This document shows positions 34,058 through 42,818 of a stretch of DNA of 64,000 nucleotides, piece after piece. A program made the translations under genes and the position numbers. Source of the stretch: Palsa-504 sp963819785 (lineage in GTDB: Bacteria > Actinomycetota > Actinomycetes > Streptosporangiales > Streptosporangiaceae). Location of the stretch: contig CAWFXW010000027.1 of NCBI GenBank assembly GCA_963819785.1, forward strand, positions 1 to 64,000, given 5' to 3'. Below the pieces are notes generated by a model that made no database searches, was not told the origin of the DNA, and saw only the letters and a list, made by a program, of their open reading frames with translations. Numbering within the stretch: position 1 is the stretch's first letter; every line of letters begins with the position of its first letter.

Positions 34058-35154
34058 CAGCCCGCCTCCTCCGTGCGGACGGCTTCGAACGCGTCGGTGA
34101 GCAGCCGCCGTTCGCCGTCGGTGGCCGGGGCGTTCCTGACGTGCTGGACGAACTCCTCGGCGATCGCCTGGTCATCGCGGCCGGTGACCCGGGCCTGGTA
34201 GCTACGGGCGTCGGGGACGACGCCCTCGGGCTCGAAGGCGAGCACCAGGATGTGCGGGAACCGGGTCCGCAGCGCGTCCATCGGGCCCTCGGGACGGCTC
34301 GGGTCGGTGAGGGTGACCGACACGAAGTCGTCCTCGAATCCGGAGTACTGCGCGGCGCTGAGCAGGTCGGCGAGGCGGCCGCGGAGCAGGCTCAGCCTGC
34401 GGTAGGTGGGGGCCGGCACGCGCTCGGCCCGTGTGGTGCCCTCGGCGTCCAGTTCGACGAGCCAGCTGCCCTTGTGGTGGTTCGCCTCGGAGAAGGAGTA
34501 CGGCAGCGGCGAGCCGCTGTAGCGCAGGTGCGGGGCCAGGGTCTGCTGGCCGTGCAGGTGACCGAGTGCGGCGTAGCTGAAACCGGCGAAGGTGGCCGCG
34601 GGGACCTGGCCGACCCCGCCGACGGTGATGTCACGCTCGGAAGCGCTGGCCGCTCCCCCGGTGACCCAGCCGTGAGCCATGACGACCCGGCGGCGCACGC
34701 CGCGGGCGTCCGCGTCGGTTTGGATCCCGTGAACCTCGTGCGCGAGAAGCTGGGGTTCGATGTAGGGCACGCCGTAGATGGCCACCGGTCCGTACGCGTC
34801 CTCGAGCAGGACCGGCCGGGCCGGCGAGCTGGCTTGGGTACGCAGGTGTACCCCGGCCTTGTCGAGCAGGCCGCTGCCGAACCCGAGCCGGCGGGCGGAG
34901 TCGTGATTGCCGCTGATCAGGACGATCCTGGCCCCGGTGTCGTGCAGCCGCAGCAGCGCGTCCTCACACATCCCGACCGCGTCGACGGGGGGCACGGCCC
35001 GGTCGTAGACGTCCCCCGCGACCAGCACCACGTCCACCTTCTCCGCGCGGACGGTGTCCACGAGATGGTCGAGGAACGCGGCTTGCGCGGCGCGCAGATC
35101 GGCCCGGTGCAGCGACCGGCCGAGGTGCCAGTCGGACGTGTGCAACATGAGCAT
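34057..35154 (-). CDS. sbcD: Nuclease SbcCD exonuclease subunit
   Basis: 365 aa from the ATG at 35154 (an ATG at 35148 is also possible; the frame is open upstream but the fold begins here). Metallophosphoesterase motifs: TSDWHLG, VLVAGDVYD, ISGNHDSARRL, AHGWVTG and LGHLHGQ. The C-terminal part is the SbcD capping region. First gene of sbcDC; divergent from the PBP gene with 70 bp between. Confidence 0.93.
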   Translation of the reverse strand: MLMLHTSDWHLGRSLHRADLRAAQAAFLDHLVDTVRAEKVDVVLVAGDVYDRAVPPVDAVGMCEDALLRLHDTGARIVLISGNHDSARRLGFGSGLLDKAGVHLRTQASSPARPVLLEDAYGPVAIYGVPYIEPQLLAHEVHGIQTDADARGVRRRVVMAHGWVTGGAASASERDITVGGVGQVPAATFAGFSYAALGHLHGQQTLAPHLRYSGSPLPYSFSEANHHKGSWLVELDAEGTTRAERVPAPTYRRLSLLRGRLADLLSAAQYSGFEDDFVSVTLTDPSRPEGPMDALRTRFPHILVLAFEPEGVVPDARSYQARVTGRDDQAIAEEFVQHVRNAPATDGERRLLTDAFEAVRTEEAG

Positions 35155-35210
35155 GGCCCGGAACATAGCGGAGGGGACCGACATTACGGCCCGGTACGCC
35201 ACGACCGCGC

Positions 35211-35216
35211 TAACCT
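35211..35216 (+). promoter_or_regulatory. Possible -10 box of a leaderless PBP transcript
   Basis: TAACCT lies 8 bases before the PBP ATG at 35225, the spacing expected if transcription starts at or next to the ATG. No Shine-Dalgarno is present. Leaderless mRNAs are common in actinomycetes. No clear -35 element is seen. Confidence 0.4.
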
Positions 35217-35224
35217 TTCTCGTC

Positions 35225-37102
35225 ATGAGCCTGGGCAACAAAGTCCGTCCCGTGGCCGTGGTGCTGGCGGCGATGCTGGTCACCGGGCTGGCGACCGCGT
35301 GCAGCTCGGCACCCAAGCCGGAGACGACGGCGAGCGCCTATTTCGCCGCCTGGGCCAGGCAGGACTGGGCCGCGATGCAGCAACTGGTCTCCCAGCCGCC
35401 CGCCGACTTCACCGCGGTGAACAAGGCGGCGTTCACCAGCCTGGGCGTGCACCAGGCCACCTTCACCCCCGGCACCGTGGTCGCGAATGGCTCGAAGGCC
35501 ACCGAGCCGTTCACCGAGGGGCTCGCGCTGACCGGGGTGGGCACGGTCACGATCAAGTCCACCCTGAACCTGGTGCAGGTCCAGGGCCACTGGCTGGTCA
35601 CCTGGTCCCCCGCCACCATCGCGCCGCAGCTGAAGACCGGCGACCAGCTGGCGGTGAAGAAAACCTGGCCGGCCCGCGCGCCGATCTTGGGCGCGGGCGG
35701 AACGCCGTTGACCAGTCAGGGCGACGTAGTGACGATCGGCGTGGAGGGCTCGCGGATCAAGGACGCCAAGGCCGTCCAGGCCGCCCTGGTCGCGGCGGGC
35801 GCTACCGCTACCCAGGCCAGCGGCGCGATCGCCGCGGCCAGGCAGCACCCGACGTACTTCGAGCCGGTCTTCACCGTGTCCCGCGACCGCTACAACCAGC
35901 TGGAACCGACCATCTACCCCATCCCGGGAACGGTGTTCGAGCACGGCAGCGCACGCAGCGCCCTCACCCCGGGCCTGGCCGCGGGCGTGGTCGGCACGGT
36001 CGGGCCGATCACCGCCCAGGAACTCGGCCAGCTCGGCACGCCGTACGACGCGAACAGCACCGTGGGGCAGACCGGGCTGGAGCAGGCGGACGAGAAGCAG
36101 CTGGCCGGCCAGCCGGGCGCCACGGTCACGGTGGTGAACGTGAACGGGACCAAAGTGGCCACCGTGACCACGCTGGCGCCGCATCCGGGCGCCCCGGTCA
36201 CCACCACGATCGACCCGACCGTGCAGCACGCCGCGGAGGCAGCGCTGGCCGGCGAGAAGAAGAGCGCGGCGCTGGTCGCGGTGAACACCACCAACGGAGA
36301 CGTCCTGGCCACCGTCTCGGTCAACTCCGCCGGCTTCGACCAGGCCCTCGACGGCCACTTCCCGCCCGGCTCGACGTTCAAGGTGATCACCTCGACCGCG
36401 CTGATCACCCACGGGCTGTCCCCGAGCTCGGCGGCCAGCTGCCCGGGCACCGCCACCGTGGACGGCGAGGTGTTCCACAACGCCGAGGGTGAGGCGCCGG
36501 TCAAGACGCTGCTGCAGGCGTTCACCGAGTCGTGCAACACCGCGTTCATCCAGCTCGCCACCGGCCACCTTGCCGCGCCTGACCTCCCGGCCGCCGCGGC
36601 CATGTTCGGGGTCGGCCGCAGCACGGACATCGGGCTGCTCTCCTTCGCCGGCTCGGTCCCCAAGCCGACCGACAAGGCCGACCTGGGAGCCACCTCAATC
36701 GGGCAGGGCCGGGTCGTGATGTCGCCGCTGTCCATGGCCATGGTGGCCGCGGCCGCCGACACCGGGACGGTGCACTCGCCGCAGCTGGTCGTCGGCGCGT
36801 CCGGCACGGGCGCCACGGCGGCGCCCACCACCCAGCTGCCCGCCGATGTGGTCAGCGACCTGCACGAGATGATGGCGTCGGTGGTGGCCAGCGGCACCGC
36901 GGCCGGCCAGGGCCTGCCGGCCGGCACCTTCGCCAAGACCGGCACCGCGCAGTACGGGACGAGCACGCCGTTCAAGCTCGACGCCTGGCTGATGGGCTTC
37001 AAGGGCAACACGGCGTTCGCCTGCCTGGTGGTCAACGCCAACGGCAACGGCGGGCCCACCTGCGGCCCGATCGTGGCGCGGTTCCTGGCCGACCTGTCCT
37101 AG
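35225..37102 (+). CDS. Lipoprotein class B penicillin-binding protein
   Basis: 625 aa. Signal peptide with lipobox LATAC. Residues 35-150 form an NTF2-like MecA_N domain (SAYFAAWARQDWAAMQQLV). The PBP dimerisation region follows, then the transpeptidase with SxxK in PPGSTFKV, SxN in FTESCNTAF and KTG in FAKTGTAQYG, all complete. It crosslinks peptidoglycan outside the membrane and resembles PbpA/PBP2a-type low-affinity enzymes of actinomycetes. The 3' end overlaps the adenine deaminase gene by four bases. Confidence 0.93.
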   Translation: MSLGNKVRPVAVVLAAMLVTGLATACSSAPKPETTASAYFAAWARQDWAAMQQLVSQPPADFTAVNKAAFTSLGVHQATFTPGTVVANGSKATEPFTEGLALTGVGTVTIKSTLNLVQVQGHWLVTWSPATIAPQLKTGDQLAVKKTWPARAPILGAGGTPLTSQGDVVTIGVEGSRIKDAKAVQAALVAAGATATQASGAIAAARQHPTYFEPVFTVSRDRYNQLEPTIYPIPGTVFEHGSARSALTPGLAAGVVGTVGPITAQELGQLGTPYDANSTVGQTGLEQADEKQLAGQPGATVTVVNVNGTKVATVTTLAPHPGAPVTTTIDPTVQHAAEAALAGEKKSAALVAVNTTNGDVLATVSVNSAGFDQALDGHFPPGSTFKVITSTALITHGLSPSSAASCPGTATVDGEVFHNAEGEAPVKTLLQAFTESCNTAFIQLATGHLAAPDLPAAAAMFGVGRSTDIGLLSFAGSVPKPTDKADLGATSIGQGRVVMSPLSMAMVAAAADTGTVHSPQLVVGASGTGATAAPTTQLPADVVSDLHEMMASVVASGTAAGQGLPAGTFAKTGTAQYGTSTPFKLDAWLMGFKGNTAFACLVVNANGNGGPTCGPIVARFLADLS

Positions 37103-38088
37103 TCGCTTGCGGCCAGCCAGGCGTCCACTTCGGCTTTCCACCGGTTCTTGTCGGCCTCGGGAGCGAAGCAGGCGTCGAACGAGTTGCGGGCCAGCCCGGC
37201 CAGCGCCGCGTCGTCGAGGGAGAACGCGGCCCGGACCGCGGCCAGGTTGTCGTCCACGTACCCGCCGAAGTAGGCCGGGTCGTCGCTGTTCACGCAGGCC
37301 AGCAGGTTGTTATCGAGCATGGCGGGCAGTACATGCTGGTCGAGAGTGTCCACCACGCGCAACGCCACGTTGGACAGCGGGCACACGGTCAGCGGGGTCT
37401 GCCGGTCGCGGAGTTCGGCGACTACGGCTGGGTCCTCCACGGAGCGCACGCCGTGGTCGATGCGCTCGACGTGCAGCAGGTCGAGCGCCTCGCGCACGTC
37501 CTCCGGGCCGCCCTCCTCCCCCGCGTGCGCGACCAGCCGCAGGCCCTCCGCGGCGGCCCGCCGGTACACCTGCGTGAACAACGCGGGCGGGTAGCCGATC
37601 TCGGCGGAGTCCAGGCCGACGCCGATGAACTGGTCCCGGAACGGCAGCGCCGCGCCGAGCATCTCGGCGGCCGCTTCGGGCCCCAGGTCCCGCAGGAAGC
37701 ACAGGATCAGGTCGGCGGACAGCCCGTCGTCACGCCGGGCGACGGCCAGCGCGGCGGTCAGCCCGCCGAACACGGCGGCCAGCGGCACGCCGTGGCCCAG
37801 GTGCGTTTGCGGGTCGAAGAAGATCTCGGCGCGGCGGACCCCGGCCGCGACGGCCCGGGTCAGGTACGCCCGGGCCAGGTCGTAGAAGTCCTGCTCGTCC
37901 TTTAGGACACCTAGGTTCGCGTAGTACAGGTCCAGGAAGTCCTGCAGGCTGCCGAACCGGTACTGCGCGCGCAGGACCGCGGGATCGGTGCTGGGCAGCG
38001 CGACGTCGTTGCGGGCCGCGAGGCGGACCAGGAGTTCGGGCTCGAGGGTGCCCTCGATGTGCAAGTGCAGCTCAGCAACGGGCAGCAT
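37099..38088 (-). CDS. Adenine/adenosine deaminase family protein
   Basis: 329 aa from the ATG at 38088. The N-terminal metal site is ELHLHIEGTLEPELL; the EGTLEPE form is typical of adenine deaminases (Aah1 type), while adenosine deaminases have DGSL. Other motifs: HAGEEGGP, ERIDHGVRS (catalytic His), TVCPLSNVAL and NSDDPAYFGG (metal Asp). It converts adenine to hypoxanthine in purine salvage. A copy of the CCACGG-type motif is 22 bases upstream. Confidence 0.88.
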   Translation of the reverse strand: MLPVAELHLHIEGTLEPELLVRLAARNDVALPSTDPAVLRAQYRFGSLQDFLDLYYANLGVLKDEQDFYDLARAYLTRAVAAGVRRAEIFFDPQTHLGHGVPLAAVFGGLTAALAVARRDDGLSADLILCFLRDLGPEAAAEMLGAALPFRDQFIGVGLDSAEIGYPPALFTQVYRRAAAEGLRLVAHAGEEGGPEDVREALDLLHVERIDHGVRSVEDPAVVAELRDRQTPLTVCPLSNVALRVVDTLDQHVLPAMLDNNLLACVNSDDPAYFGGYVDDNLAAVRAAFSLDDAALAGLARNSFDACFAPEADKNRWKAEVDAWLAASD

Positions 38089-38109
38089 GGACAGATTCTG
38101 CCGCACGCG

Positions 38110-38124
38110 CCACGGCCCGTTCGG
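38110..38124 (+). repeat. CCACGGCCCGTTCGG motif between divergent genes
   Basis: Exact copy of the 15-mer also found at 58984-58998 (complement) and 60291-60305. Followed by an A+T-rich stretch (CATAAATATCTTTTGTA) that stands out from the GC-rich surroundings. Lies between the deaminase start and the DrrA-like gene. Confidence 0.75.
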
Positions 38125-38205
38125 CATAAATATCTTTTGTACGACTGTCAGTGGGGCACAGTAGGTTCGTTGTACGGGGAAGTTGACGGGTGTTCGGGAG
38201 GATTC

Positions 38206-39225
38206 ATGGCAGATGGCCAGCCGGCGATTCTGGTGGAGGGCCTGACCAAGTTGTTCGGGGACGTGCACGCGCTGCGGGGCATCGACCTGTCGGTGCCGCG
38301 CGGCACGGTGCTCGGGGTGCTGGGGCCAAACGGCGCGGGCAAGACCACCGCGGTGCGGATCTTGACCACGCTGCTGCACCCGGACGGGGGCCGCGCGGTG
38401 GTCGACGGGTACGACGTGGTGCGGGAGGCGGCAGCGGTCCGGCGGTCGATCGGGCTGTCCGGACAGTCGGCCGCCATCCAGGAGGAGCTGACGGGGCGGG
38501 AAAACCTGGAGATCGTCGGGCGGCTGTACCACCTGCACTGGCCGCAGGCCCGCAGCCGGGCCAGCGAACTGCTCGAGGAGTTCGGCCTGACCGACGCGGC
38601 CGACCGGGCGGCCAAGACGTACTCCGGTGGCATGCAGCGCCGCCTGGACCTGGCCGCCAGCCTGGTCGGGAAGCCGCGGGTGCTGTTCCTGGACGAGCCG
38701 ACCACGGGCCTGGACCCGCGGTCGCGGCTGGGCATGTGGGACATCATCCGGTCCCTGGCGGCGGGCGGGACCACGATCCTGCTCACCACCCAGTACCTCG
38801 ACGAGGCCGACGAGCTGGCCGACGAGATCGTGGTCATCGACCACGGTCAGGTCATCGCCGCGGGCACGGCCGAAGACCTGAAGGGCCGGGCCGGCGGGGA
38901 CGTGGTCGAGTTCACCGTGCCGGATCGCCGCCAGGTCGAGGACGCGGTCAAGGCGGTTGCTGCCTTGGGCGAGCCGCATGCCGACCCGGAGACCGGCGTG
39001 GTTAGCATCGGGGTCGGCGGGCAGGGGTCGGACGCGCTGATCGACGTGGTCCGCGCGCTGGACGGCGCGGGCGTCGCGACCCGCGGGCTGGCGCTGCGCC
39101 GGCCCTCGCTGGACGACGTGTTCCTGACCTTGACCGGGCACGCCGCCGAGGAAGAAGTACAGCAGAACGGGCGTAAACGCGGCGGCCGGGGCCGCCGCCG
39201 GGAGCGGACGGGGGTAGCGTCATGA
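38206..39225 (+). CDS. DrrA-type ABC exporter ATP-binding protein
   Basis: 339 aa, ATG after GGGAGGA. Walker A GPNGAGKTTAVRI, signature YSGGMQRRLDLAASL, Walker B RVLFLDEPTTGLDPRSRLG and switch His in LLTTQYLDE (atypical Gln before YLDEAD as in DrrA). The C-terminal DUF4162-like part includes RRPSLDDVFLTLTGH, as in daunorubicin-resistance ATPases. The stop overlaps the permease start by 4 bp. It exports an unknown hydrophobic compound. Confidence 0.92.
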   Translation: MADGQPAILVEGLTKLFGDVHALRGIDLSVPRGTVLGVLGPNGAGKTTAVRILTTLLHPDGGRAVVDGYDVVREAAAVRRSIGLSGQSAAIQEELTGRENLEIVGRLYHLHWPQARSRASELLEEFGLTDAADRAAKTYSGGMQRRLDLAASLVGKPRVLFLDEPTTGLDPRSRLGMWDIIRSLAAGGTTILLTTQYLDEADELADEIVVIDHGQVIAAGTAEDLKGRAGGDVVEFTVPDRRQVEDAVKAVAALGEPHADPETGVVSIGVGGQGSDALIDVVRALDGAGVATRGLALRRPSLDDVFLTLTGHAAEEEVQQNGRKRGGRGRRRERTGVAS

Positions 39226-40043
39226 CGGCGATCGCGGAACGGACCGTGGGCCCGGTTGGTGCGCCTGGCTGGCGCGTACGGTTCGGCTGGGCGGTGACCG
39301 ACACGATCACCATCACCCGCCGCAACCTGCTGGTCTGGATGCGGGTCCCCGCGTACATCTTCTTCACCCTGGTCCAGCCGGTGATCTTCGTGCTGATGTT
39401 CCGGTACGTGTTCGGCGGCGCGATCCGGGTGAGCTCGGCGGGCGGCTACGTCGACTTCCTGATGCCGGGCATCATCGCGCAGACCGCGGCGTTCGCCACC
39501 TTCGGCACGGCGATCGCGCTGGCCATCGAGCTGAAGAAGGGCGTGATCGACCGGCTGCGGTCGATGCCGATGGCGCGTTCGGCGGTGCTGGCCGGGCGGC
39601 TGGTGGCCGACACGCTGCGGATGTTCGTGACGATCCTGGTCATCATCGGGGTGGGGTACGCGGTCGGCTTCCGGTTCCACAACGGCGTCGCCGCGGCCAT
39701 CGCCATGATCGTGCTCGCGGTGGTGTTCGGCGTGGCCATCTCGTGCGTCTCGGCGTTCGTCGGGCTGGCCATCGGCGACGAGGAGTCGGTGCAGGCGTTC
39801 GGGCTGATCTGGATCTTCCCGATTACGTTCCTGTCCTCGGCGTTCGTGCCGATCCCGAGCATGCCGGGCTGGCTGCAGGCGTTCGCGAACAACCAGCCGG
39901 TGACCTACACGATCGACGCCATGCGCGCGCTGGCCCTGGGCGGCCCGATCGAGGCCAGCCTGTGGAAGAGCCTGGTCTGGCTGGCGGCCATCTTCGTGGT
40001 GTTCGTCCCGCTGGCGGTCAGGGCGTATCGACGGGCGAGCTGA
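39222..40043 (+). CDS. DrrB-type ABC-2 permease
   Basis: 273 aa with six TMs, ABC-2 membrane family. Conserved segments: LLVWMRVPAYIFFTLVQPVIFVLMF, the GFVLPGI-like DFLMPGIIAQTAAFATFGTA, LKKGVIDRLRSMPMARSAVL and the C-terminal FANNQPVTYTIDAMRAL. Works with the DrrA-like ATPase upstream. The end overlaps the convergent VOC gene by 26 bp. Confidence 0.92.
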   Translation: MTAIAERTVGPVGAPGWRVRFGWAVTDTITITRRNLLVWMRVPAYIFFTLVQPVIFVLMFRYVFGGAIRVSSAGGYVDFLMPGIIAQTAAFATFGTAIALAIELKKGVIDRLRSMPMARSAVLAGRLVADTLRMFVTILVIIGVGYAVGFRFHNGVAAAIAMIVLAVVFGVAISCVSAFVGLAIGDEESVQAFGLIWIFPITFLSSAFVPIPSMPGWLQAFANNQPVTYTIDAMRALALGGPIEASLWKSLVWLAAIFVVFVPLAVRAYRRAS

Positions 40044-40419
40044 CGCTGCCGTAGGGGTGGGTGAGGATCTCGAGCAGGTGGCCGTCGGGGTCTTCGAAGT
40101 ACAGGCCGCGGCCGCCGTCGCGGTGGTTGATGGCCTGGCGTTGCGTCCGGCCGGGATCGGCCCAGTAGGGCAGACCCCGGCCGCGGATGCGGTCGAAGGC
40201 GGCGTCGAACTCGACCTCGCTGACCAGGAACGCGTAGTGCTGCGGGGTAACCGGGCCGGCGGTCTCGGCGAAATCGAGCGAGACGTCGTTGTCGGCTTGG
40301 ACGACCAGGAAGTGACCGAAGCGGGTGGCGGGCCGCAGGCCCAGGATCTCGGCCAGGAACGCGGCTGACTGTTGCTGGTCCCGGCAGTTGACGATGGTGT
40401 GGTTCAGCTGGATGCTCAT
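40018..40419 (-). CDS. VOC-family protein (glyoxalase-like)
   Basis: 133 aa, one VOC module: LNHTIVNCRDQQQSAAFLAEILGL at the N-terminus, QHYAFLVSE and the closing GRGLYFEDPDGHLLEILTHPYG. Metal-ligand candidates are the His of LNHT, the His of QHYAF and the Glu in LLEIL. Third gene of an operon with 4-bp overlaps. Substrate unknown. Confidence 0.82.
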   Translation of the reverse strand: MSIQLNHTIVNCRDQQQSAAFLAEILGLRPATRFGHFLVVQADNDVSLDFAETAGPVTPQHYAFLVSEVEFDAAFDRIRGRGLPYWADPGRTQRQAINHRDGGRGLYFEDPDGHLLEILTHPYGSVSSPVDTP

Positions 40420-40847
40420 GCCTGGCCGCCTGCTTCGTTGGCTGCTTCGATGCCTGCTTCGTTGCCGGTGAGCTGGCGCTGCATCAGCTCGACGAGCTTG
40501 GTCAGGCCGCGCATGGGCCGGACCATCACGGTGAAGCTGGTCAGCTGGTCGTTCTCGTTCCAGGCCAGCATGTCGACGCCGTGGACGTACAGGCCGTCGA
40601 GCTCGGCCTCGAACTCGAGCACTGCGCTATTTCGGCCGTACCACTGGCCGACGTAGCGCAGGGTCGGGCCCAGGACCGCCATTGCGCCTCGCAGGTACAG
40701 CGTGGTCAGGCCCTTGCCCGGTTGCGGCGCGAACACCGCCGGTGAACGGAATACCACGTCATCGGCCAGCAGGTCATCCAGGAGAGCCAGATCGCCGGAC
40801 TCGACGACGGCGTGCCAGGCCTTGACGGCGGATGGTTGTTCGGTCAT
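40416..40847 (-). CDS. SnoaL/NTF2-like protein
   Basis: 143 aa from the ATG at 40847, overlapping the previous stop by ATGA. SnoaL-like fold: AVKAWHAVVESGDLALLDDL, LADDVVFRSPAVF, FEAELDGLYVHGVDML. The tail (QLTGNEAGIEAANEAGGQA) is encoded by imperfect 15-base repeats (GCTTCGTTGGCTGCTTC). Middle gene of the operon. Confidence 0.78.
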   Translation of the reverse strand: MTEQPSAVKAWHAVVESGDLALLDDLLADDVVFRSPAVFAPQPGKGLTTLYLRGAMAVLGPTLRYVGQWYGRNSAVLEFEAELDGLYVHGVDMLAWNENDQLTSFTVMVRPMRGLTKLVELMQRQLTGNEAGIEAANEAGGQA

Positions 40848-41269
40848 GGCTGCCTCGGGTTGACGGTGGACTGGCCGACCTCGATCAGGTGATCGTCGGG
40901 GTCGCGGATGTACGCGCGGATCTCGGAGGCGTGAACCTTGGGCTCGGTCAGGAACTCGGCGCCCTTGGCCGACCACTCCTCATAGACCGCAGCGATGTCC
41001 GCCACCCTGAGGTTAAGGAAAGCGCTGGTCCGGTTCGGGTCGGTGGGGGTCTCCAGCGTCACCGTGGGCTTGTCGTCGGTCGGGCCGCCGCCCGCATTGA
41101 GGATGAGCCAGCTGTTGGCTAGCTTCATGATGACCGGGTCGCGTTCAGTGAGCACCGTGGCCCCGAATACCGACTGGTAGAAGTCGCGGGACCGGTCTTG
41201 GTCGGAGACGACCAGGAAATGAGTGACCACGAACCCACTGCGCGGCGCCGGGAACTCGCTCTCGCTCAT
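40844..41269 (-). CDS. VOC-family protein, first gene of operon
   Basis: 141 aa, single VOC module: VTHFLVVSDQDRSRDFYQSVFGATV, SAFLNLRVADIAAVYEEW and AYIRDPDDHLIEVGQST. Resembles bleomycin-resistance/glyoxalase proteins. Coupled by 4-bp overlap to the SnoaL-like gene. Confidence 0.82.
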   Translation of the reverse strand: MSESEFPAPRSGFVVTHFLVVSDQDRSRDFYQSVFGATVLTERDPVIMKLANSWLILNAGGGPTDDKPTVTLETPTDPNRTSAFLNLRVADIAAVYEEWSAKGAEFLTEPKVHASEIRAYIRDPDDHLIEVGQSTVNPRQP

Positions 41270-41410
41270 GCAGACCTCCGGAGTTTGACGATGTTCTCAC
41301 ATCATTGTCCAGAGGGCCATAGCAGCGTTCATGCGGTGGTGCCTATACCCCGGGGGCTGCCCAGCCTCCGGGCCGGGCAGCCACACATTTGTTGCCACTT
41401 ACTGTCAGCT

Positions 41411-41491
41411 AGAGCCGTGTTGGATGAATCTCCCAGCCGCCCAGCCAGACCGCTGCGGCGCCTGGCGATCGAGGCCACCGACGCGCTCTGA
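41411..41491 (+). repeat. Dispersed 80-bp repeat, copy A
   Basis: Starts AGAGCCGTGTTGGATGAATC, ends ACGCGCTCTGA. Translates to AVLDESPSRPARPLRRLAIE then ATDAL and a stop. Copies B and C encode close variants, so these look like 3' ends of one gene family or mobile unit. Confidence 0.65.
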
Positions 41492-41745
41492 ACCTCCGCC
41501 GGCAGTACGGGGTGCGCAGCCGTCCCGTCCCGTACGTCACAGCCGCCGCTAGCGCCACGCCAGACGGAGACGGTGTCCGTTTATCGGGGTCGATCCGTGC
41601 TCTGCGGTCGATCGCAGGGACTCCAGTACCGGTAATCGACCAACAAGCACGAATCGACCACGCAAATGGTGCGGGCGTGACGTGAGGGGCGAAAGGAGCA
41701 TCCCTGCTGGCGTTTGCAGCCGACCTACCCGGCACACGGCCCGGT

Positions 41746-41824
41746 AGAGCCATCGTGGATAAATCCCACAACTGCCCGGAGGGACCGGTGCGGCGTCTCG
41801 TAATCGAAGCCACGTACCCTGAGG
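41746..41824 (+). repeat. Dispersed 80-bp repeat, copy B, truncated
   Basis: Starts AGAGCCATCGTGGATAAATC. Reads AIVDKSHNCPEGPVRRLVIE then ATYP. It loses the final GCGCTCTGA where the IS-like end GGGTTATT begins at 41823, so the IS end cut into it. Confidence 0.6.
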
Positions 41825-41845
41825 GTTATTCAGTAAACCGGAGCC
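41823..41845 (+). mobile_element. Solitary IS end
   Basis: GGGTTATTCAGTAAACCGGAGCC matches the left end of the remnant at 42378 (GGGTTATTGGGTAAACC and on) with three mismatches in 23 bases. GAGGGTTATTCAG here is also the complement of the right end at 42808-42820. No transposase sequence follows. Confidence 0.6.
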
Positions 41846-42014
41846 AACTGTACTGGTCATGTCGGCGCCGGCCCGGTCCAATGATGACTCGTCCTGCCAC
41901 CATGAAAAACGACAGGTGTCCTCGCTGTACCATCCGGCCGCGGCTCACAGCCACGACACCAGCCCGAGCACGTACTGATCTGGGGCCCAGGGACCAACCG
42001 AACTCTAGAGTCAG

Positions 42015-42344
42015 TTACCGGCCATCACCATTACCACCGATCACCCCTCTTCGCTGTCGGTCAGCGAGCTTGGCGATGTTGAGCTGAGCGACGTCATCGA
42101 GAGGAATATCGAAATAGTCGGCGATCACGGCGATATACCACAGGGAGTCGCCAAGTTCCTTCTTGAGGTCTTCTGCGTCCCATTGCGAGAAGTCGCTATC
42201 GCGGTCACGGATAATTTTCTTTGCTTTCTCAGCGATCTCGCCCGTCTCGCCGACGAGCCCTAGGAGTAGATGAAACAGTTCGTTGTGCTTGCTCTTAGGG
42301 GCTGCCGTTCGAAGCGCCGCCCGCTGATAGTCGTTGAGATGCAC
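42015..42344 (-). CDS. MazG-like nucleotide pyrophosphohydrolase
   Basis: 109 aa, all-alpha MazG fold. The magnesium motifs are GLVGETGEIAEKAKK (E-x-x-E) and DLKKELGDSLWYIAVIAD (E-x-x-D). Small MazG proteins hydrolyse NTPs to NMP and PPi in house-cleaning or phage-related roles. The codon use is less GC-biased than the neighbours and the gene lies between IS-end repeats at 41823 and 42378, suggesting acquisition. Confidence 0.85.
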   Translation of the reverse strand: MHLNDYQRAALRTAAPKSKHNELFHLLLGLVGETGEIAEKAKKIIRDRDSDFSQWDAEDLKKELGDSLWYIAVIADYFDIPLDDVAQLNIAKLADRQRRGVIGGNGDGR

Positions 42345-42377
42345 CTTAGGTCCTCCAAGAAGGGATCGGCATGATAA

Positions 42378-42818
42378 GGGTTATTGGGTAAACCGGAGCC
42401 TGGCAACAAAATGCTTAAAATAAGAAAAAGACGACCCGTCTCTGACAGGATTGGTTTACCATACCTAGTCCGCCAGAAACAGGTCGCCGACATATATCAT
42501 ACCACCGGGTTCACCAAGGCCAAGCTCGCGGGTTTGCGCGATAGAATTGCCGCCCACGGGCTAAGCCGGGGATGCGGCCGTGGCCGCCAATTCTCGGCCT
42601 CCGGGATTCGCTGATTGCCACCCTGAAGTACCTCCGGCGGAACCGGACCCAGGCTGAAATAGCGGAGGACTACGGAGTTTCCCAGTCGACTATCAGCCGC
42701 GCAATCGCCGCGATGACCCCGCTGATCGTCGGCGCGCTTATCGAATTTGTTCCAACTGCAGGCTCCTTCATCACGGCCGTGATCGGCCTAGAGTTCTTTA
42801 GGATCTTCTGAATAACCC
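42378..42818 (+). mobile_element. Internally deleted IS5-like element with both ends
   Basis: GGGTTATT at 42378-42385 and the complement AATAACCC at 42811-42818 bound 441 bp. Inside is the N-terminal part of an IS5-type transposase in two frames: TTGFTKAKLAGLRDRIAAHG, then after a frameshift near 42572 LGLRDSLIATLKYLRRNRTQ and the HTH AEIAEDYGVSQSTISRAI. After LIEFVPTAG the text jumps to FITAVIGLEFFRIF and a stop next to the right end, so the DDE core is deleted. It cannot move on its own but might in trans. Confidence 0.7.

Larger units (their letters stand above)
41270..42014. other. Degraded intergenic region with repeat and IS fragments
   Basis: About 745 bp, no intact gene. It contains two copies of an 80-bp dispersed repeat (41411-41491 and 41746-41824) and, abutting the second, an IS end (41823-41845). 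The rest is unrecognised and reads as decayed DNA. Confidence 0.6.

Noticed and set aside
34141..36492. 783-codon plus-strand frame across sbcD and the PBP gene
   Set aside because: Crosses two well-supported genes and has repetitive Arg/Gly/Asp composition.
40433..40475. Short GCTTCGTTGGCTGC repeats in the SnoaL-like gene end
   Set aside because: Only two to three imperfect copies encoding the C-terminal EAGIEAANEAGG; treated as a feature of that gene, not as a separate element.
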